DNA of 64,000 bases. Source: Orobanche coerulescens. Its lineage: Eukaryota; Streptophyta; Magnoliopsida; Lamiales; Orobanchaceae. Shown one piece after another: positions 20,669-32,750 of this stretch. Location: assembly GCA_033398695.1 (NCBI GenBank), contig CM065802.1:210323096-210387095 (forward strand), written 5' to 3'. The position numbers and the translations under genes were made by a program. The notes under the pieces were generated by a model. That model was not told the origin of the DNA. It ran no database searches and was given only the letters and a program-made list of their open reading frames with translations. Position 1 is the stretch's first letter. Every line of letters begins with the position of its first letter.

Positions 20669-22483
20669 TGTTGGGATTCCGGATACAAAACGAAATACGC
20701 AACGGAATAATAAAAATGAATCCCAAACAGGATCGATCAAGTAATGTATATACGGAAATAAAAATACGAAGAGGAAAGGTTCAAAGTCCCTTACCCTTGA
20801 AGCCTTTGATAATATCTTCGTAAGTTGATGTTGTTCACGATTCCGAGCACGAGCATGAAATCCCCTCGTCCCAAACACCGAAAGCACGATGTCTCTACGT
20901 CACCACGCATCGGAAGTTACCCAAAAAATTCTACAAGACTTCGTTATCCAAGAACACGGCTAGGAAAACTTGTAGGAATTTTTCTCTCTTTATTTCTCTT
21001 ATTCTCTCAACTCCAAGAAGATGAAAACTCAAGAAAAATCTATCTCCTCTCTTGATGTAGTTTGGCCGAATGCACACACCAAATCTTGGTGATGTGAAAT
21101 GTTATTCCATATAAAAAAGAAACAAGATTCCATCACCAACTCATGCATATGGCATTATGTGAAGATTAAAATATGGTGTGATCCTACAAGCCACATGCAA
21201 GGTGGGGGCGGCCCATGATGAAGTTTCTTAAAAAATGAGCCGAGTCACTCGACTCATGTACCGGACGTTCGACAAGCGACTCCGTTAAAAATATTCCGTT
21301 TTAATCACCAATGTATTTATACTAATTAATTAATTATATCAAATACAAATATATTTCTCTAAGAAATATAATTTATGAATTAAATTAATTACCCGGTAAC
21401 TTAATTTCAATTCATAAGACTACTATTTGATTTATCTAATAAATCATAATTAGATATCCAATATCTAATATAATTAGAGAGAATTAAATTCACATTTATC
21501 CGACAACGCTCCTGATGCGCGACTCTGTAGGTCCGTCTCAGCCGGTATTGGGAGGAACCAATGAGTGCGGGCAGCACTCAGCCAGCCTAGCGGGCCGTAC
21601 TGTAAATCCCGACTGAGAATGAATTAAGAGATCATTCCAGAACCATTATATCGTGAATACTATATACATATAGACCCTTCATCAGATGTCCCGGTCAAGT
21701 ATTCGGGTCACGGTAAAGTCAAACCCTACTGTTGACTAGACATTATACATTTGTTAACGCAAATAAAGATCAGCTAATTACCAGTGTATCTAATACGACT
21801 AGATCAGAATGCTTTGGCCAAATACTTGTGATCTTATTTGCCATTAACCGTATAGGACATTCGCCTACTCGCTAACAGGAGATTGAATCCTTTCTTGGCG
21901 TACAGCAAAGACTGCTATCTGCCCGTATATTCCGCACTTCGAGGTTGACTCAGCAATTAAGCAAATGAGTCTAACTACTCTAATGACAAACTAAACGTCA
22001 CAGGCACATCTTCTACTGAACCCTCAAGTCAAAGGTCCATGTATACTATCACAACCTTTTGATTCATCATCGACTCTCCGAGAGTGAATACTGTGTGACT
22101 GAATCAAGTATGAGTCGTGTTCGAGTATACTGGTCCTACCAATATACTTATAATTATGCTATCAAGACATGTACACGTCCTAGCATCAGTTATACAAGTC
22201 TTACTAAAACTTAATGCCCATTTAAGTTAATTGACTTGCGAACGATTTACGTAAATAAACTTTAAACACTTCCAGTGCATTTTCTCTCATACGATAACGA
22301 GAATGGAATGTTCGATTTATTTACATGGACTTCACTTCAATGTTTACCAAATCAAGAATGCATTTGAAATACAATAAACAGAGAATGAATCGTATTGCCT
22401 TTTTATTAATTATTCCACAATTACAAGTACAATGCCTCTACTCTCTCATCTCCTGAGTGGCATTCGAGGGCATATTCCTAACA
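20669..22483 (-). mobile_element. 5' LTR of the Angela-like element (1,815 bp)
   Basis: Plus-strand ends are TGTTGGGATTCC and CCTAACA. It aligns along its whole length with 13411-15248 with scattered substitutions and small indels, so the insertion is not recent. No copies of the CpG near-palindrome found in the neighbouring LTRs were seen. Confidence 0.85.
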
Positions 22484-22685
22484 ACGTTACTCTGTGTTAC
22501 GTATGTTATGTACCTTCAATAGCGTGCGTTATGGTATGCATAAAGCGTACGTTAACTTCCTTCTGTCCAGCTTTTTGCTTCTTCGACTTCTTCGTTGTTT
22601 GTTTTGCTTCCTTGTTGTTTTCCTTTGTTTAACAACTAATTATCAGAACTCAATTAATGAATATTTGGAATAAAATATTCCAACA
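22484..22685 (-). mobile_element. Remnant of the F 3' LTR (202 bp)
   Basis: Matches 25557-25762, including the ACTCTGTGTTA block and the AATATTTGGAATAAAATATT end. The rest is replaced by the Angela-like element inserted at ACGTT within the palindrome array. Compared with the 5' LTR, four bases (AACT) are missing just inside the insertion point. Confidence 0.8.
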
Positions 22686-23091
22686 ATCTCTCCTTTTTGA
22701 TGATTACAAAACAACAACTTGAATTGGATCAAACGTGCAAAATAAAATATATATTTGTACGAATCAAAGTTTTCGGCTTTGATTGTTTCGTTAGTTTTTC
22801 CATCTTTTCTTTCTCTCATTTTCAACTACTTCTCATCATTTTTCAACTTTGAAATTTTGTTTTCAACTTCTTCAATTCTTTTCGATTTTTCTCCTCCTTA
22901 TATCATTCTTCTTTTTTTAACCCATTAAATTATTTTCTCCCCCTTTTTATTATCAGCAAAAAGCATATAAAGGATACCAAATGATGATAAAATATGTTAA
23001 GATAAAATATGCATAAAAAGGGTAAAACTCCCCCTGACAAAAATATCTCCCGTTAAAAATATAAACTCCCCCTGAGTAAAATATTTATTGA
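22686..23091 (-). other. Sirevirus 3' noncoding region with repeated polypurine tracts
   Basis: The minus strand has CAGGGGGAGTTT twice (near 23031 and 23068), AAAAAGGGGGAG (near 22935), and AAAAAGGAGAGATTG just before the 3' LTR. Multiple tracts of this kind are typical of Sireviruses. No gene is present. Confidence 0.75.
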
Positions 23092-24633
23092 TTAATATTT
23101 GGGGATCCAATCGAAAGTAGGTCGTTTCTTATTTACATAGACGATGTTCGGAATAGTGGTTCCTTTAGGAATCCAAACTTTTTTAATTTTAATCGTCCGA
23201 TGTGGGCTTTTACAATTAGAAATATGATGCCCAATTTTTAAACATTTATCACAACGGGGTATTTTAAAATCTAAGGATTCGTTTTTAGTATGCGGTTTGA
23301 ATCCTAACCCCTGTTTATTCAAAGTATATTTTTGAACACAAAGAATTTGTTCAAATTTTTCATTTCCACATAAAATTTTTTTCGTTAAAACATTTAGTTC
23401 GTTTTGAACTTTTAAAAGATCATTCTTTAAATTGTTCTCATTTTCAAGGCATTGAGAATGATCAGTCTCAACAATTTTCCCTTTTTCAAGAATTTTAGAA
23501 ATTTCAATTTCCAATAATGTATTTTTAGATTGAAAGAATTTAATTTCGGATAAAGCATTTTGAAAATCGGTATGCAATAACTCGAATGCTTCAAATAATT
23601 CATCATGAGATGATGTACTTACTTGGCTTTCGATGTCGCTTTCGTCGAATGAGCTTCTTGCCATAAGTGCGAGGTTATTTTGATTGATGAAATCTTCGTC
23701 CTCGTCTTCATCACTCCACGTGGCAAATAGAACTTCCTTCTTTTGATTTGCTCGGCAATTCTTCGCAAAGTGACCTGGTTTGCCACAGATTCGACAATTG
23801 TTGTCGAATTTTTTAGATTCGCCCGTCTTGATGTCTTTCTTTCTACGGTTTATTAAATTTTGAAACTTATTAATATTATTGGCATAATATGCCGATTCTT
23901 CATCACTTTCATCGACCGAGATTTCTTCTTTTCTTGACATCTTCGCTCTCATGGCTATCGTTCTTTCCTTCAGCTTCGACTTGGTGTTCCGTGATTTTAG
24001 AACTATCTCATAATTTATTAGTGAACCAACGAGAGCGCTAAAATCAAGTGTATTGAGATCTTTAGATTCCATGATCGCCGTCATGGTGTCGTCCCATTCG
24101 CTAGGTAGTGATCGTAAGATTTTCTTGACTTTTTCACTACTTGATAGCGGTTTCCCGAACGAAGCTAGTCCATTGGTGATGACTGAAAATCGGTCGAGCA
24201 TGTTGGTGATGGACTCGTCACCCTTCATAATGAATAACTCATAGTCATGGTGAACCATATTGATCTTTGTCTCCTTGACTTGATTTTTGCCTTCGTGTGT
24301 GATTTCTAATATCTTCCAAATCTCTTTGGCGCTTTCACAAGAAGATATCCGGTTGTGTTCTTCCGGATTTAGAGCACAATATAGTAATTGCGTAGCTTTG
24401 CAGTTATAGTGATCATTTTTCCAATCGGAATCATCGTACTCTTAAAAAGATTTAAGCGTACCGTCGGATTTGATTGGAATTTTTGGACCAAGACATATCA
24501 CTTTCCAAATCTCGATGTCATAGGCACGAATAAATATTGACATCTTCTTCTTCCATGTCATGAAGTTCAATCCATCGAAGAATGGAGGTCGATTTAGAGC
24601 AAGACCTTCGACTGGGGCAAATTGAAGAGCCAC
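23092..24633 (-). pseudogene. Sirevirus gag with one in-frame stop
   Basis: The start ATG at 24633 gives MALQFAPVEGLALNRPPFFD, then the DUF4219/UBN2 gag (W-KKKM, SCESAKEIWKILEITHEG, MVHHDYELFIMK, VKKILRSLPSEWD). Two zinc knuckles follow: CRICGKPGHFAKNC near 23780 and CDKCLKIGHHISNC near 23220, separated by a coiled-coil stretch. The only visible lesion is a TAA at 24442-24444; the frame is otherwise open to the terminator at 23092-23094. The protein would coat element RNA. The clean frame suggests gag was under selection until recently, although pol is absent. Confidence 0.85.
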
Positions 24634-24676
24634 CAGATCTTTTCTCCTCAGATGTTAAGCCGCTTCTAGGAGTACC

Positions 24677-24688
24677 GCTTCGATACCA
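24677..24688 (-). other. Primer binding site of F
   Basis: The minus strand reads TGGTATCGAAGC, related to the initiator Met tRNA complement with two mismatches, placed two bases inside the LTR end (CCAACAAT at 24691). Confidence 0.7.
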
Positions 24689-24690
24689 AT

Positions 24691-25762
24691 TGTTGGAGCA
24701 ATATTGGTTGGTATCGCCATTTGGAGATAGAGTTATAAAACTCTTACGCGTTGCGTAAGCGCTTTAAAGAAAGGTGCGGAAAATAAATCGACACAAGATT
24801 TATAGGGGTTCGGCCAAACGTGCCTACGTCCTCTCTCGATATATTTTTCTATAGTCTAAAGATAAACCTCTGCAACTCTCTTCTATCGGTCGAGGGATAA
24901 CCGTTACAAACTCGTCTTCTATCAGTCCGAGTAAACCGTTCAAACACTTGAATTTTTGTCGGTTCAAGTTAAACCGTTTTCCTTTTCTATTGGATAAGGA
25001 ATCAACCAATCTAGCTTTCTATGGGTAATAGATAAACCTCACGTAGATATCGATTGCGATTCTAACAATGCCGGATCCTTGATCCTATTAACATCGAATT
25101 CAATCGTATCTTTTCTTTTTCCTCTCGTGTATGAGTTTTCGTGTATCACACTCGAACTCTTGACAATATAAGCTCAAATACAACAACGATAGAATTTATA
25201 ACAATATATGATCAATATATCGATTGCTTGAAGTTGTTGTATGTTCAATACCATAAGAAGTGGTATTTATAGGCTCCAAAGCCTCAACTAGCCGTTAGCT
25301 CCTGCTGCTTTCTCTACGTACGTTATTATCCATCCCTTACGTACGTTAGCATCATTACGTACGTTAAAATCATCATGTTACGTACGTTAATCTCTTCACA
25401 AAACAGTTCAGTAGCTTTCATCTTTGTCATTACGTACGTTAAGCTTCTCCCCATTACGTACGTTATATTCAGTCAAATTATTCATTGCATGCTGACTTAT
25501 GCCATGACGTCATCTTGAACGGATCCTTGTTTGAATTCTGAAACACTTCATTACGTACGTTAACTACTCTGTGTTATGTACATTATGTACCTTCAATAGC
25601 ATGCGTTATGCTATGCATAAAGCGTACATTAACTTCCTTCTGTCCAACTTTTTGCTTCTTTGACTTCTTCGTTGTTTTGTTTTGCTTCCTTATTTTTTCC
25701 TTTGTTTAACAACTAATCATCAAAACTCGATCAATGAATATTTGGAATAAAATATTCCAACA
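24691..25762 (-). mobile_element. 5' LTR of F (1,072 bp)
   Basis: Plus-strand ends are TGTTGGAGCAATATTGG and ATATTCCAACA. It holds the palindrome array at 25310-25625 in its U3 part. The overall text is clearly related to solo LTR D at 34455-57681. Confidence 0.85.
25310..25625. repeat. Array of about 10 palindromes, TTACGTACGTTA type (F U3)
   Basis: TACGTACGTTA recurs near 25317, 25340, 25357, 25380, 25433, 25455 and 25552, followed by decayed or mixed copies (TTATGTACATTA, TAGCATGCGTTA, AGCGTACATTA). Spacers are unrelated. The perfect copies use CGTACG, whereas the E1 and E2 copies use mostly CGTGCG. Confidence 0.8.
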
Positions 25763-26192
25763 TATTAATTTTTCAGAACCAAGATATGATCAAAATAACT
25801 TTCGATGCTATTTGAGAATTAACCATGAAATTACTTTATCATGGTTCGATTTGATATAGGCAGTAGAAAGAAGTTCTCTATAATCTATTAATGATGAAGC
25901 CTAATTTGCATGCCATATCTACATATGTATGCAAACTATATGTATATTTATGGATATAGACACATAATTCTAGGAATATATCTATACACATATTATGCAG
26001 TCAAGTAGGTTTCTTATGTCGTAATATAATTATTAATTCAAAGTGAATTCACATTAAGTCAAGTTGTTTTAAGCAATTCGCTTTGATTTAATTAAAATTA
26101 TTAATGTATTATGCTTTAATTGGTTAAATATGCAATTAAAATAATTAAAGCATGTAAAATTATATATTGCAGATAGTAGGATTGGATTTGTG
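25763..26192. other. AT-rich DNA between F and element A
   Basis: No gene is visible. An imperfect inverted repeat around 26110-26155 (GCTTTAATT with AATTAAAGC) is the only structure noted. With 34256-34449 it is the locus into which A inserted. Confidence 0.4.
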
Positions 26193-26197
26193 TACCT

Positions 26198-26864
26198 TGT
26201 TGTGCGGCAATTTGTACGCCTCGACGGCGATCGGATCTAGGGCCGAGCGACCGAGTCCACAACCAAAGGAACTACGACGAGCTTGCCTAAACGGAGATAA
26301 CAGTCCACCTTCGAGTATCTAGCGATCGACTCTCAAGGCTCTCGGTGGAAAAATAGATTCAGAATACATACATTCCTTCAGGCTCTCGGTCTCCTCTCTT
26401 GGATCTACCTCAGGACTTCTCTCTCAGCACCTCTCATCCAGAAGACGGTCGGTAGAGGCAAGAACTCCTTGCAGTACAGATTTAACGAGACTCACAGGCC
26501 TAGGAACTCCAACATACAGCTACTACACGCCGTGAGAGACTGTCGATTTCTCACGGTCGTCACAGCTCATCAACGTTGTTACAAGAACTCACAGAGCATC
26601 ATATCTGGTTCTTCCGACAATCTTCATGCTCAATAGCTAAGATAACTAGGGTCTTTACACTCATTGTAATTGTACTCTAACATTAATACTTGTATCCCAA
26701 AATATTTGTATTAATAATATCTCGCGAGAGCATTCAAGCCCGGGACTAACAACCCCGGTAAATCTTGTGTTATTTACTTTCTCTACGGAAGTGCTCTCGC
26801 ACTTTGTTTGCTATCCATCCATTCCAGCAATATCTATCTCCGGATAATATTTTGGGTAGCAACA
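26198..26864 (+). mobile_element. 5' LTR of A (667 bp), promoter region deleted
   Basis: Starts TGTTGTGCGGCAATTTG and ends GGTAGCAACA. Compared with the 3' LTR it lacks about 465 bp (3' LTR positions 33261-33726); the join is at about 26338. The missing part includes the TATA box, so this copy probably cannot start transcription from here. Confidence 0.85.
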
Positions 26865-26865
26865 A

Positions 26866-26883
26866 TTGGCGCTAGAAGCAGGG
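26866..26883 (+). other. Primer binding site of A
   Basis: TTGGCGCTAGAAGCAGGG follows the LTR by one base. The TGGCGC start is typical of Tat and Athila elements. I did not assign the tRNA. Confidence 0.65.
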
Positions 26884-26991
26884 GCACCTGAACCTTCGTT
26901 TTTATTCCAACCGTCCCGAAGAACACTCACTGTTCTCGGGGCATATACTTGAAGTGACACTCACTGCGCTTCAAAGAAAGCCTTCAGAATC

Positions 26992-28566
26992 ATGACGTCC
27001 ACCACTACACCGAAGAGAGCCACTCTACGAACCGCCGGACACCATATCCCGGCTCGATCCAAGCCCCAGCCGACGACAGAGGGAAGCCGCGGCGACGCGA
27101 GACTCTCGATCCCGCACCTGAGGGATGTCCCCAGCCTCTCACTCGACCAGTTCCAAACCGCGGAACAGATCGAGGAGGCTATGGCCATCCTAAAGGAGCA
27201 ACAGAGAGCATTCACGACGTCCGCTATAACTCCCTCGGCCATCCGCCGCGTGGGCAAACGGAAGTTCAAAGTGTTACTGGGCGAGCGATCGTCAGAAAGC
27301 CCCGATTCACGAGAAAAGGCTCTCGCATGGCCGGACGGTTCTGTATTCAGTTGCTTGGGAAGCGACCCATCATGGCGACCGGGGCATTCTGGCCCCAACC
27401 ATGAGACGGCGGAATCCGAGTCCGTCACCAGGAGTTCGGCATACCCAACTCCCAGCCGAACACAAGTCAACCGTTTGGCTCCCACTCCGAACGCCAGGGG
27501 GTCAGTAGTTGATCGCCTCGGCTCCCGCTCCGAGCACCTAGCCGCGAGTAGCCAGGCCGCATCGATGGCCGCTATGAAACGCCAGCTCGACGAGATGAAA
27601 GCACTTTTGGATACTGGGGCAAGCACCAGTAGAAAGATCATCGGACCGACCGAGCCACTCGCGGTCCACATCGAGCTTGCCCCCGTGCAACCGAGGATCG
27701 CTCCTCCCAAAACACCTCTGTACGAAGGGAGATCGGACCCCGAAACCCACCTAAGCAAGTTCTGGATTTACATGACTGGGTGTGGGGCATCAGACGCGAC
27801 CAAATGCCGAATCTTCTCGTTAACATTGGGCGAGCTGGCCCATAGGTGGTACGTCTCGATACCACCGCGATCGATCATCTCCTTTGAGAAACTGGCAAAT
27901 GACTGCATGTCATACTTCGCCGCCAAGGTCAACATACCCGAAGGCCCCCACCGCATGATGAAAATCAGGCAGGGAGAAGACGAATCCGATGCAGATTACA
28001 TCGACCGAGTAGACGAAATCATCCTCACTGGCGAGCCCATCAGCGACGAGCTCCCTCTCTATTCAGTCCTGGGGGGATTCTACGGTCACTCACCCATGTT
28101 TAGACATTTGACGAAGGACATCCCCCCAACCTACGCGATCTTCCGCGGTAAGGATGCCGACTTTCTGACCAGGCAGAAGCTGCTCACCCTCCGCCTAGGC
28201 GAAGAAACGCCACCTCCTGTCTGAAAGACGGCGATCGCCAAAACCAACAAGGCGGTCTCCAAGCCACCCGGAGATCTCAAGGCCTTCGAGTACATGGAAG
28301 CCCATCTCCTCCACAAGTTCAAACGAACTCCGGCCCACATTTTCTACGCCATCAAGGGGCGCGAACCGCTGAACAAGCCAAAGACGGTAAGGGACCACGG
28401 TCATCTGGACCACAATCAATATTGTGCCTACCACAAGAGTCCTGGCCACAACACCAACCAATGCCGAACGAGCCGACCCCTCAATCAACCTCGGCGACCG
28501 TATCTACATGCTTCAATCAGGATAAGGGAACTTCGGAAGTCTCTCCCCGATTTCCCACCTCATTGA
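26992..28566 (+). pseudogene. A gag with one internal stop
   Basis: The ATG at 26992 opens a 410-residue frame: a low-complexity N-terminus, a short coiled-coil stretch (MAAMKRQLDEMKALLDTG), then the Tat gag fold (YEGRSDPETHLSKFW, CRIFSLTLGELAHRWYVSIP, RMMKIRQGEDESDADYIDR, LLTLRLGE). A TGA at 28222-28224 follows. The same frame then continues to a zinc finger CAYHKSPGHNTNQC near 28430 and loses similarity beyond about 28470. The ATG is kept here but lost in element B. Confidence 0.8.
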
Positions 28567-28604
28567 ACGAAAGGCTACTGACCGAGCAAACGCTTCGAAA
28601 AAGA

Positions 28605-29370
28605 GGATGACTCACTCGCCCTCTAAATTTCGTCATCGACATGATGGACCTAGGCAGCAATCGCCTCCCTTAGCACAACGTATACCGTCAAGGATCGTCA
28701 TCTGACATGATGGTCCGAGGAAGAAGAGTGCCGCCATGGTCGCGAAAATCGATTAAACCGACGATCTGTCCATGCAAGGTTCCTTTGGGCTTCGATCGCT
28801 CGCCCTTCATTTAAATACGCGGCGAGCGTAACCGAAGGTCTCTCCAAAATAAATCAGAGGATTACTCGCTCGCTCTCTAAAGTTCGCCATCTACATGAAG
28901 AACCTAGGTAGGCGATCTCCTCCCTTTACACAATGTATACCGTCGAGTATCGTCATCTCAGTTGATGGTCCGAGGTAGAAGAGTGTCGCCATGGTCGTGG
29001 AGGACGATGGAACCGTTCTTTGCGCCCATGCAAGGTCCCTTTGGGCCACGATCGCCCGCCCTTCGTTTAAATACGAGGTCGGCGTAGTCTGAAGGCCCTC
29101 CAAAACTAATATGTGGACGCGTTCGCCCGCCCTCAAAGGTCCATCACTTAACGTGGTGGGTCCTTCCCGGATAATGCGACGCATCCCTCCCCCCGTCTCA
29201 ACGTATACCATCGAGGTTCGCCATCTTAATGGCGGGACGAGGTAGAAGCAGAGTTAACAAGCCACGGAAGTGGAGTTGATTAATCCGACGATGCCCCGTG
29301 CAAGTAACCCAGACCAAGACCGCACACCCTTCGTTTAAATACGAGGCGAGGCGCAGCCTTCAGAGGACCC
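28605..29370 (+). repeat. Three direct repeats of about 250 bp in A
   Basis: Units begin near 28605, 28857 and 29108. Each has a GAYGACTCGCTCGCCCTC-like start, ACAACGTATACCGTC in the middle, and CGTTTAAATACGAGGCG with AGGACCCTC at the end. Two matching units lie at 46499-47010 in B. They are noncoding, between gag-pol and the 3' end of the antisense gene. Confidence 0.7.
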
Positions 29371-30015
29371 TACCAATTAAGTGAGTCGTGAGAACTTAGC
29401 CATCAGACGGAATGTCGCTCGCGCACAAGACATGATCGTGGAGATCGGTCCATCGACCTCTGCGATCGTGCACGGTTCCTCAAGACCGAGATGGACGACC
29501 TTTCGAGGATTCGACAAAATTGAAGACCGCTCACTAAACGATTTATTTTCGTCCCCTTACTTTCACTAAGTGAACAAAAACAAGGGGGAAGAGTGCGGAG
29601 CTATTTATACAACGATCGTCCCTATTCAATTACATACGGAGATTGGCATTATTCAGATGTTTGTGCAGCGATCGAATTTATTGTAAAAGTTATCTATATG
29701 AGTTTATCAATTCACTTGGAGCTATACACGCAACAATCTCTCCTCACACATTTGTACGAAGTCATGCAAAGACTCAGAAAAGCAATCATTCAAGTAATAA
29801 ATCGGAGAAACAAACATTCATTTCATTACTTGAAATATCGGAGTACATACGCGGTCGCCCGAAGGCTTAAGTATTACAAGAGAAAGTTATAAAATTACAA
29901 AGCAAAAGAGCTAAAACAATAAGAATGAAGAGCCTCAGGCACCTGGCTGGCCTTCGCCTTCAACCTCCGGCTCGGCCCGCGACTCTTCGCCAGCCTCCAG
30001 AGCAGCCTCCTCGTC
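29371..30015 (+). other. Noncoding spacer of A
   Basis: It shares blocks with 47011-47579 of B (for example GACGGAATGTCGCTCGCGCA). Short frames here are AT-rich and not conserved with B. It lies just past the stop of the antisense gene and may be its 3' untranslated region. Confidence 0.45.
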
Positions 30016-32601
30016 CTATGGAGCATCGGGATGAACAAAGTTCGCTGGATTCGGATACCAGCTCAGGTCCACACCGATTTCTGAGAGATCCAAGATCAGC
30101 ACGGAGAAGTTAGGATGAAGAGGGTGCTCCAACGCATACGCCTTGAAGTTTTCGGCTAGAGGGACGACCTCCAGTCCTCCCTTCTTAGCAGCTCGGAGCG
30201 AGTCAGCGAATGCCATATAATAGGCAAACTCACTGACGAACTCCACATTAAGAAAGGGATCGGCCTCGGTCGCCTCTAGCTTCCCTTTCAGCTCCGCCAT
30301 CGCCTGTTGCGCATCTTGGAGCTCGGCCTCCCTTGCAGCCGTCTCTCCCCTCGACGTCGTCAGCTCGCTAGTCAGCCGAGCGACAATCACCTTCAGTTGA
30401 TCGGCCTCCTTCTCAGCGGCCGCCTGTAACCGTCGGGCATCTATTATCCGGTCCCGAAATCGGTCGACTGTCGCCCGGTCTTGCTCGGCGTCCTGTCTCG
30501 CCAGCTCAAGTTCATGACTCGCCCGTTTAGTTGCATCCAAGGAGTCCTTCTCCATATCCATTATCCTGTCGGCGAACTCGGCGTTCTCTTTCCGAGCGGC
30601 CTCGAGGTCCGCCTGCAGACGTGTAGTAGAAGTACGCCCCTCGAACTCCTGCACAGCTTGGGCAGCCATCGTCGCCGCCTGGAGGGATAGAGCGAAAGTG
30701 GCTTGCATTGCATTCCCGGATCGCTGGTGAGCAATCACATCCAAATCCGTCGTCCAAGCCTTCGGCAAAGCAGAAATGGCCCGGTTGATGTATAGCGGGA
30801 TATCACAGGCCTGGCGAGGAGATCGGCTCGCTAAGAAATCCAGCACCGTCGGCGGGAAAGATGGGTTAGTGCTACGGATCCTACATCAAAACAACAAAAG
30901 TTAGCACATCTCCCACGCAAATGACGAAATTCAACAAGCAAGCAAAGTCTACCTCTCGGCCCTCTCGGGGTCGCGACCAAAATATGGTTTCCCGCAGGGG
31001 GTCTCAGCCTCGGCGATCGCCATCTCTCGCCAGAAAGCCGCGGAGGCCGTAGGCTTATTCACTGGAGGAACAACGGTGATCGGAGTCGCGATGATCGGCA
31101 CCTCACTGGCTGGGGCAGAAACTGGAGTTTCTACCGACCTCTACCGTTTGCGATTCATCCGGAGCCCCTCCTCCCGAACTTCCTCCTCCACCACGATCGG
31201 CTCTATGCGAGGTCCCACCTCCGGAATAAGAGGTAACGCCACAGGAGGAGCTCGATATAACTTCTTCTGGCGAAGGCGACCCAAAACTCCAGGGTTCGAC
31301 ATAGCTATCTCCGGTGGGGGCTCCAAGAAACGAGGAAAGCGGACTTCTGCAATAAAGAACAATCAAACTACGGTCAGACACACTCTCCAAGCAGGACGAT
31401 CGCCAAGCAATTGGAGATCGCAGAAACTCATACCTGAGACCAAGAGATGATGTGGAAAACTGAATAGCCGAGCTGACAGCCAACGGCTCTCCTTGTTGAT
31501 TCGGCAAGCATCTAAGTCGTCGTCCGGCAAACTTCGTATCCGCTCCCAGACGACCAAAAAGTCGAAAGGAAGCTCTTCAATCGTCGGAATATGGAAGCCT
31601 GCAAAAGGAAAACCAAATTAGATCAGTTCAGAACATATCCGAACAAAGGGAGAGTCAGAACCCTTACCCGGATTCCTCTCCCGAAAGCCAGTGGGAATAT
31701 TCAACTCGTCCATGAGATTGTTGCTCGCTAATGCCTTCTATGAACCTCCGACCCAGAACCACTTCGCCGGGTCGCCCCGCACCTTATTTGGGACTCCTAG
31801 GATCACCCGACTGGATCGGACTTGAATATGATAGCCTCCGACCGACCCTTTCTGAGCCGTCAGCTTGAACATATGTTTCATCTCCAACGGCGAAGGAAGG
31901 TGGTACAGTCGGTGACCGCCGAACAAGGTGAGATTGCAAATGATCTGGAGCCAGGCATTCGGTGTCAATTGGAGCGGCACCATGTTCCAAGCAGCCAGCA
32001 GATGGGAGACGGGGGACGACAAAGGAAACCGCAGCCCAACCTCCATGATTGCTTCGTTCACAGCGACCATGCCCTCCGGAGGCTGATCGGATCGCTCATT
32101 CTCGGCCGGCACAAAAAGATCCACATCTGAAGGGACATGAAACCTCGTCCTCCAGACGGCAAAATCCTTCCTGGTCGCCGAGTTCCTTATCTGGCCAAGG
32201 GACCATAGAGATCGCTGCGCAGCCCGAAACAGCGACCGCTTAGCAGGTTGGTAAGGATGAGCGATCGAGTACTCCCGGTAATTGAATTTAGGAGACGGAC
32301 CAGCCAACCTCTCCATGATTTTAGTGAAAGCCAAATAGGCCCGGCCAAAAGCACTATGCTGCTCCCAATAGGCCCTCACTGCCGAATCTCTCTCCGTCTG
32401 CGATCGTCTTGGCTCAACCGCCGCCTCCCTGGCAACGTCGGCTTCATTGAACAGCGCCTCGACTTCCATGGGGTCAAAACCAGCACGGATAGCCTCGGCG
32501 ACTGTCTCCAGATGGAAATTTGTGGAGTATCCTCCCCGGGCAGTCGAAGCCCCGGCGGCGGAGGTGGTGCCCACTCCGTGCGAAGAAGATGTTCCAGACA
32601 T
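30016..32601 (-). pseudogene. Antisense gene of A, four exons (putative gypsy-type aORF)
   Basis: Opposite to gag. Exon 1 32601-31668, exon 2 31598-31434 (165 nt), exon 3 31346-30953, exon 4 30880-30016. Introns have GT at 31667, 31433 and 30952 and AG before exons 2-4, with phases that join in frame. Exon 1 resembles the plant 'putative gypsy type transposon' family (Transposase_28): GLRFPLSSPV, QLTPNAWLQI, GGYHIQVR. Exon 4 is a long coiled coil (about residues 60-180 of the exon) then DPFLNVEFVSEFAYYMA, GLEVVPLAENFKAYALEHPL. Stops lie in exon 1 (TAG 31738-31740) and exon 3 (TAG 31141-31143). Function is unknown; antisense genes occur in several Tat families. Confidence 0.75.
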
Positions 32602-32750
32602 TCTCGAAATAAGAAGAGGAGAAAAGGTGTCTTTTCTTACCAAGGATCGAGTCGTTCGACGATCAGCAGTCGAAATCTCCAGAAAAATCTTCAGCAAAAG
32701 TCTTCTTTTACGATAAAGCGCATAAGGGTCTTAACACAGCAACCCAGCGC

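Larger units (their letters stand above)
13411..22483 (-). mobile_element. Angela-like Copia element
   Basis: Two LTRs of about 1.8 kb, an iMet-type primer site and a single gag-protease-integrase-RT-RNase H order (Copia order, integrase before RT) on the minus strand. Long LTRs starting TGTTAGGAACATGCCC resemble the BARE/Angela group. All coding parts are broken. ACGTT after the 5' LTR (22484-22488) may be the target duplication; its partner was lost at the 13410 junction. Confidence 0.8.
22484..25762 (-). mobile_element. F: gag-only Sirevirus (Copia), 3' LTR truncated
   Basis: On the minus strand: 5' LTR (25762-24691), primer site, gag, several AGGGGGAG polypurine tracts, 3' LTR remnant (22685-22484). 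Protease, integrase, RT and RNase H are missing: only about 75 bp separate the gag stop from the first tract. The repeated polypurine tracts and the gag type are Sirevirus marks. Confidence 0.8.

Noticed and set aside
26961..27758. 265-codon minus-strand frame opposite A gag
   Set aside because: It is the mirror of a GC-rich gag frame; its product is low in complexity and has no domain, and the gag reading explains the DNA.
29593..29892. 99-codon frame in the A spacer
   Set aside because: It is not conserved in the matching spacer of B and is AT-rich.
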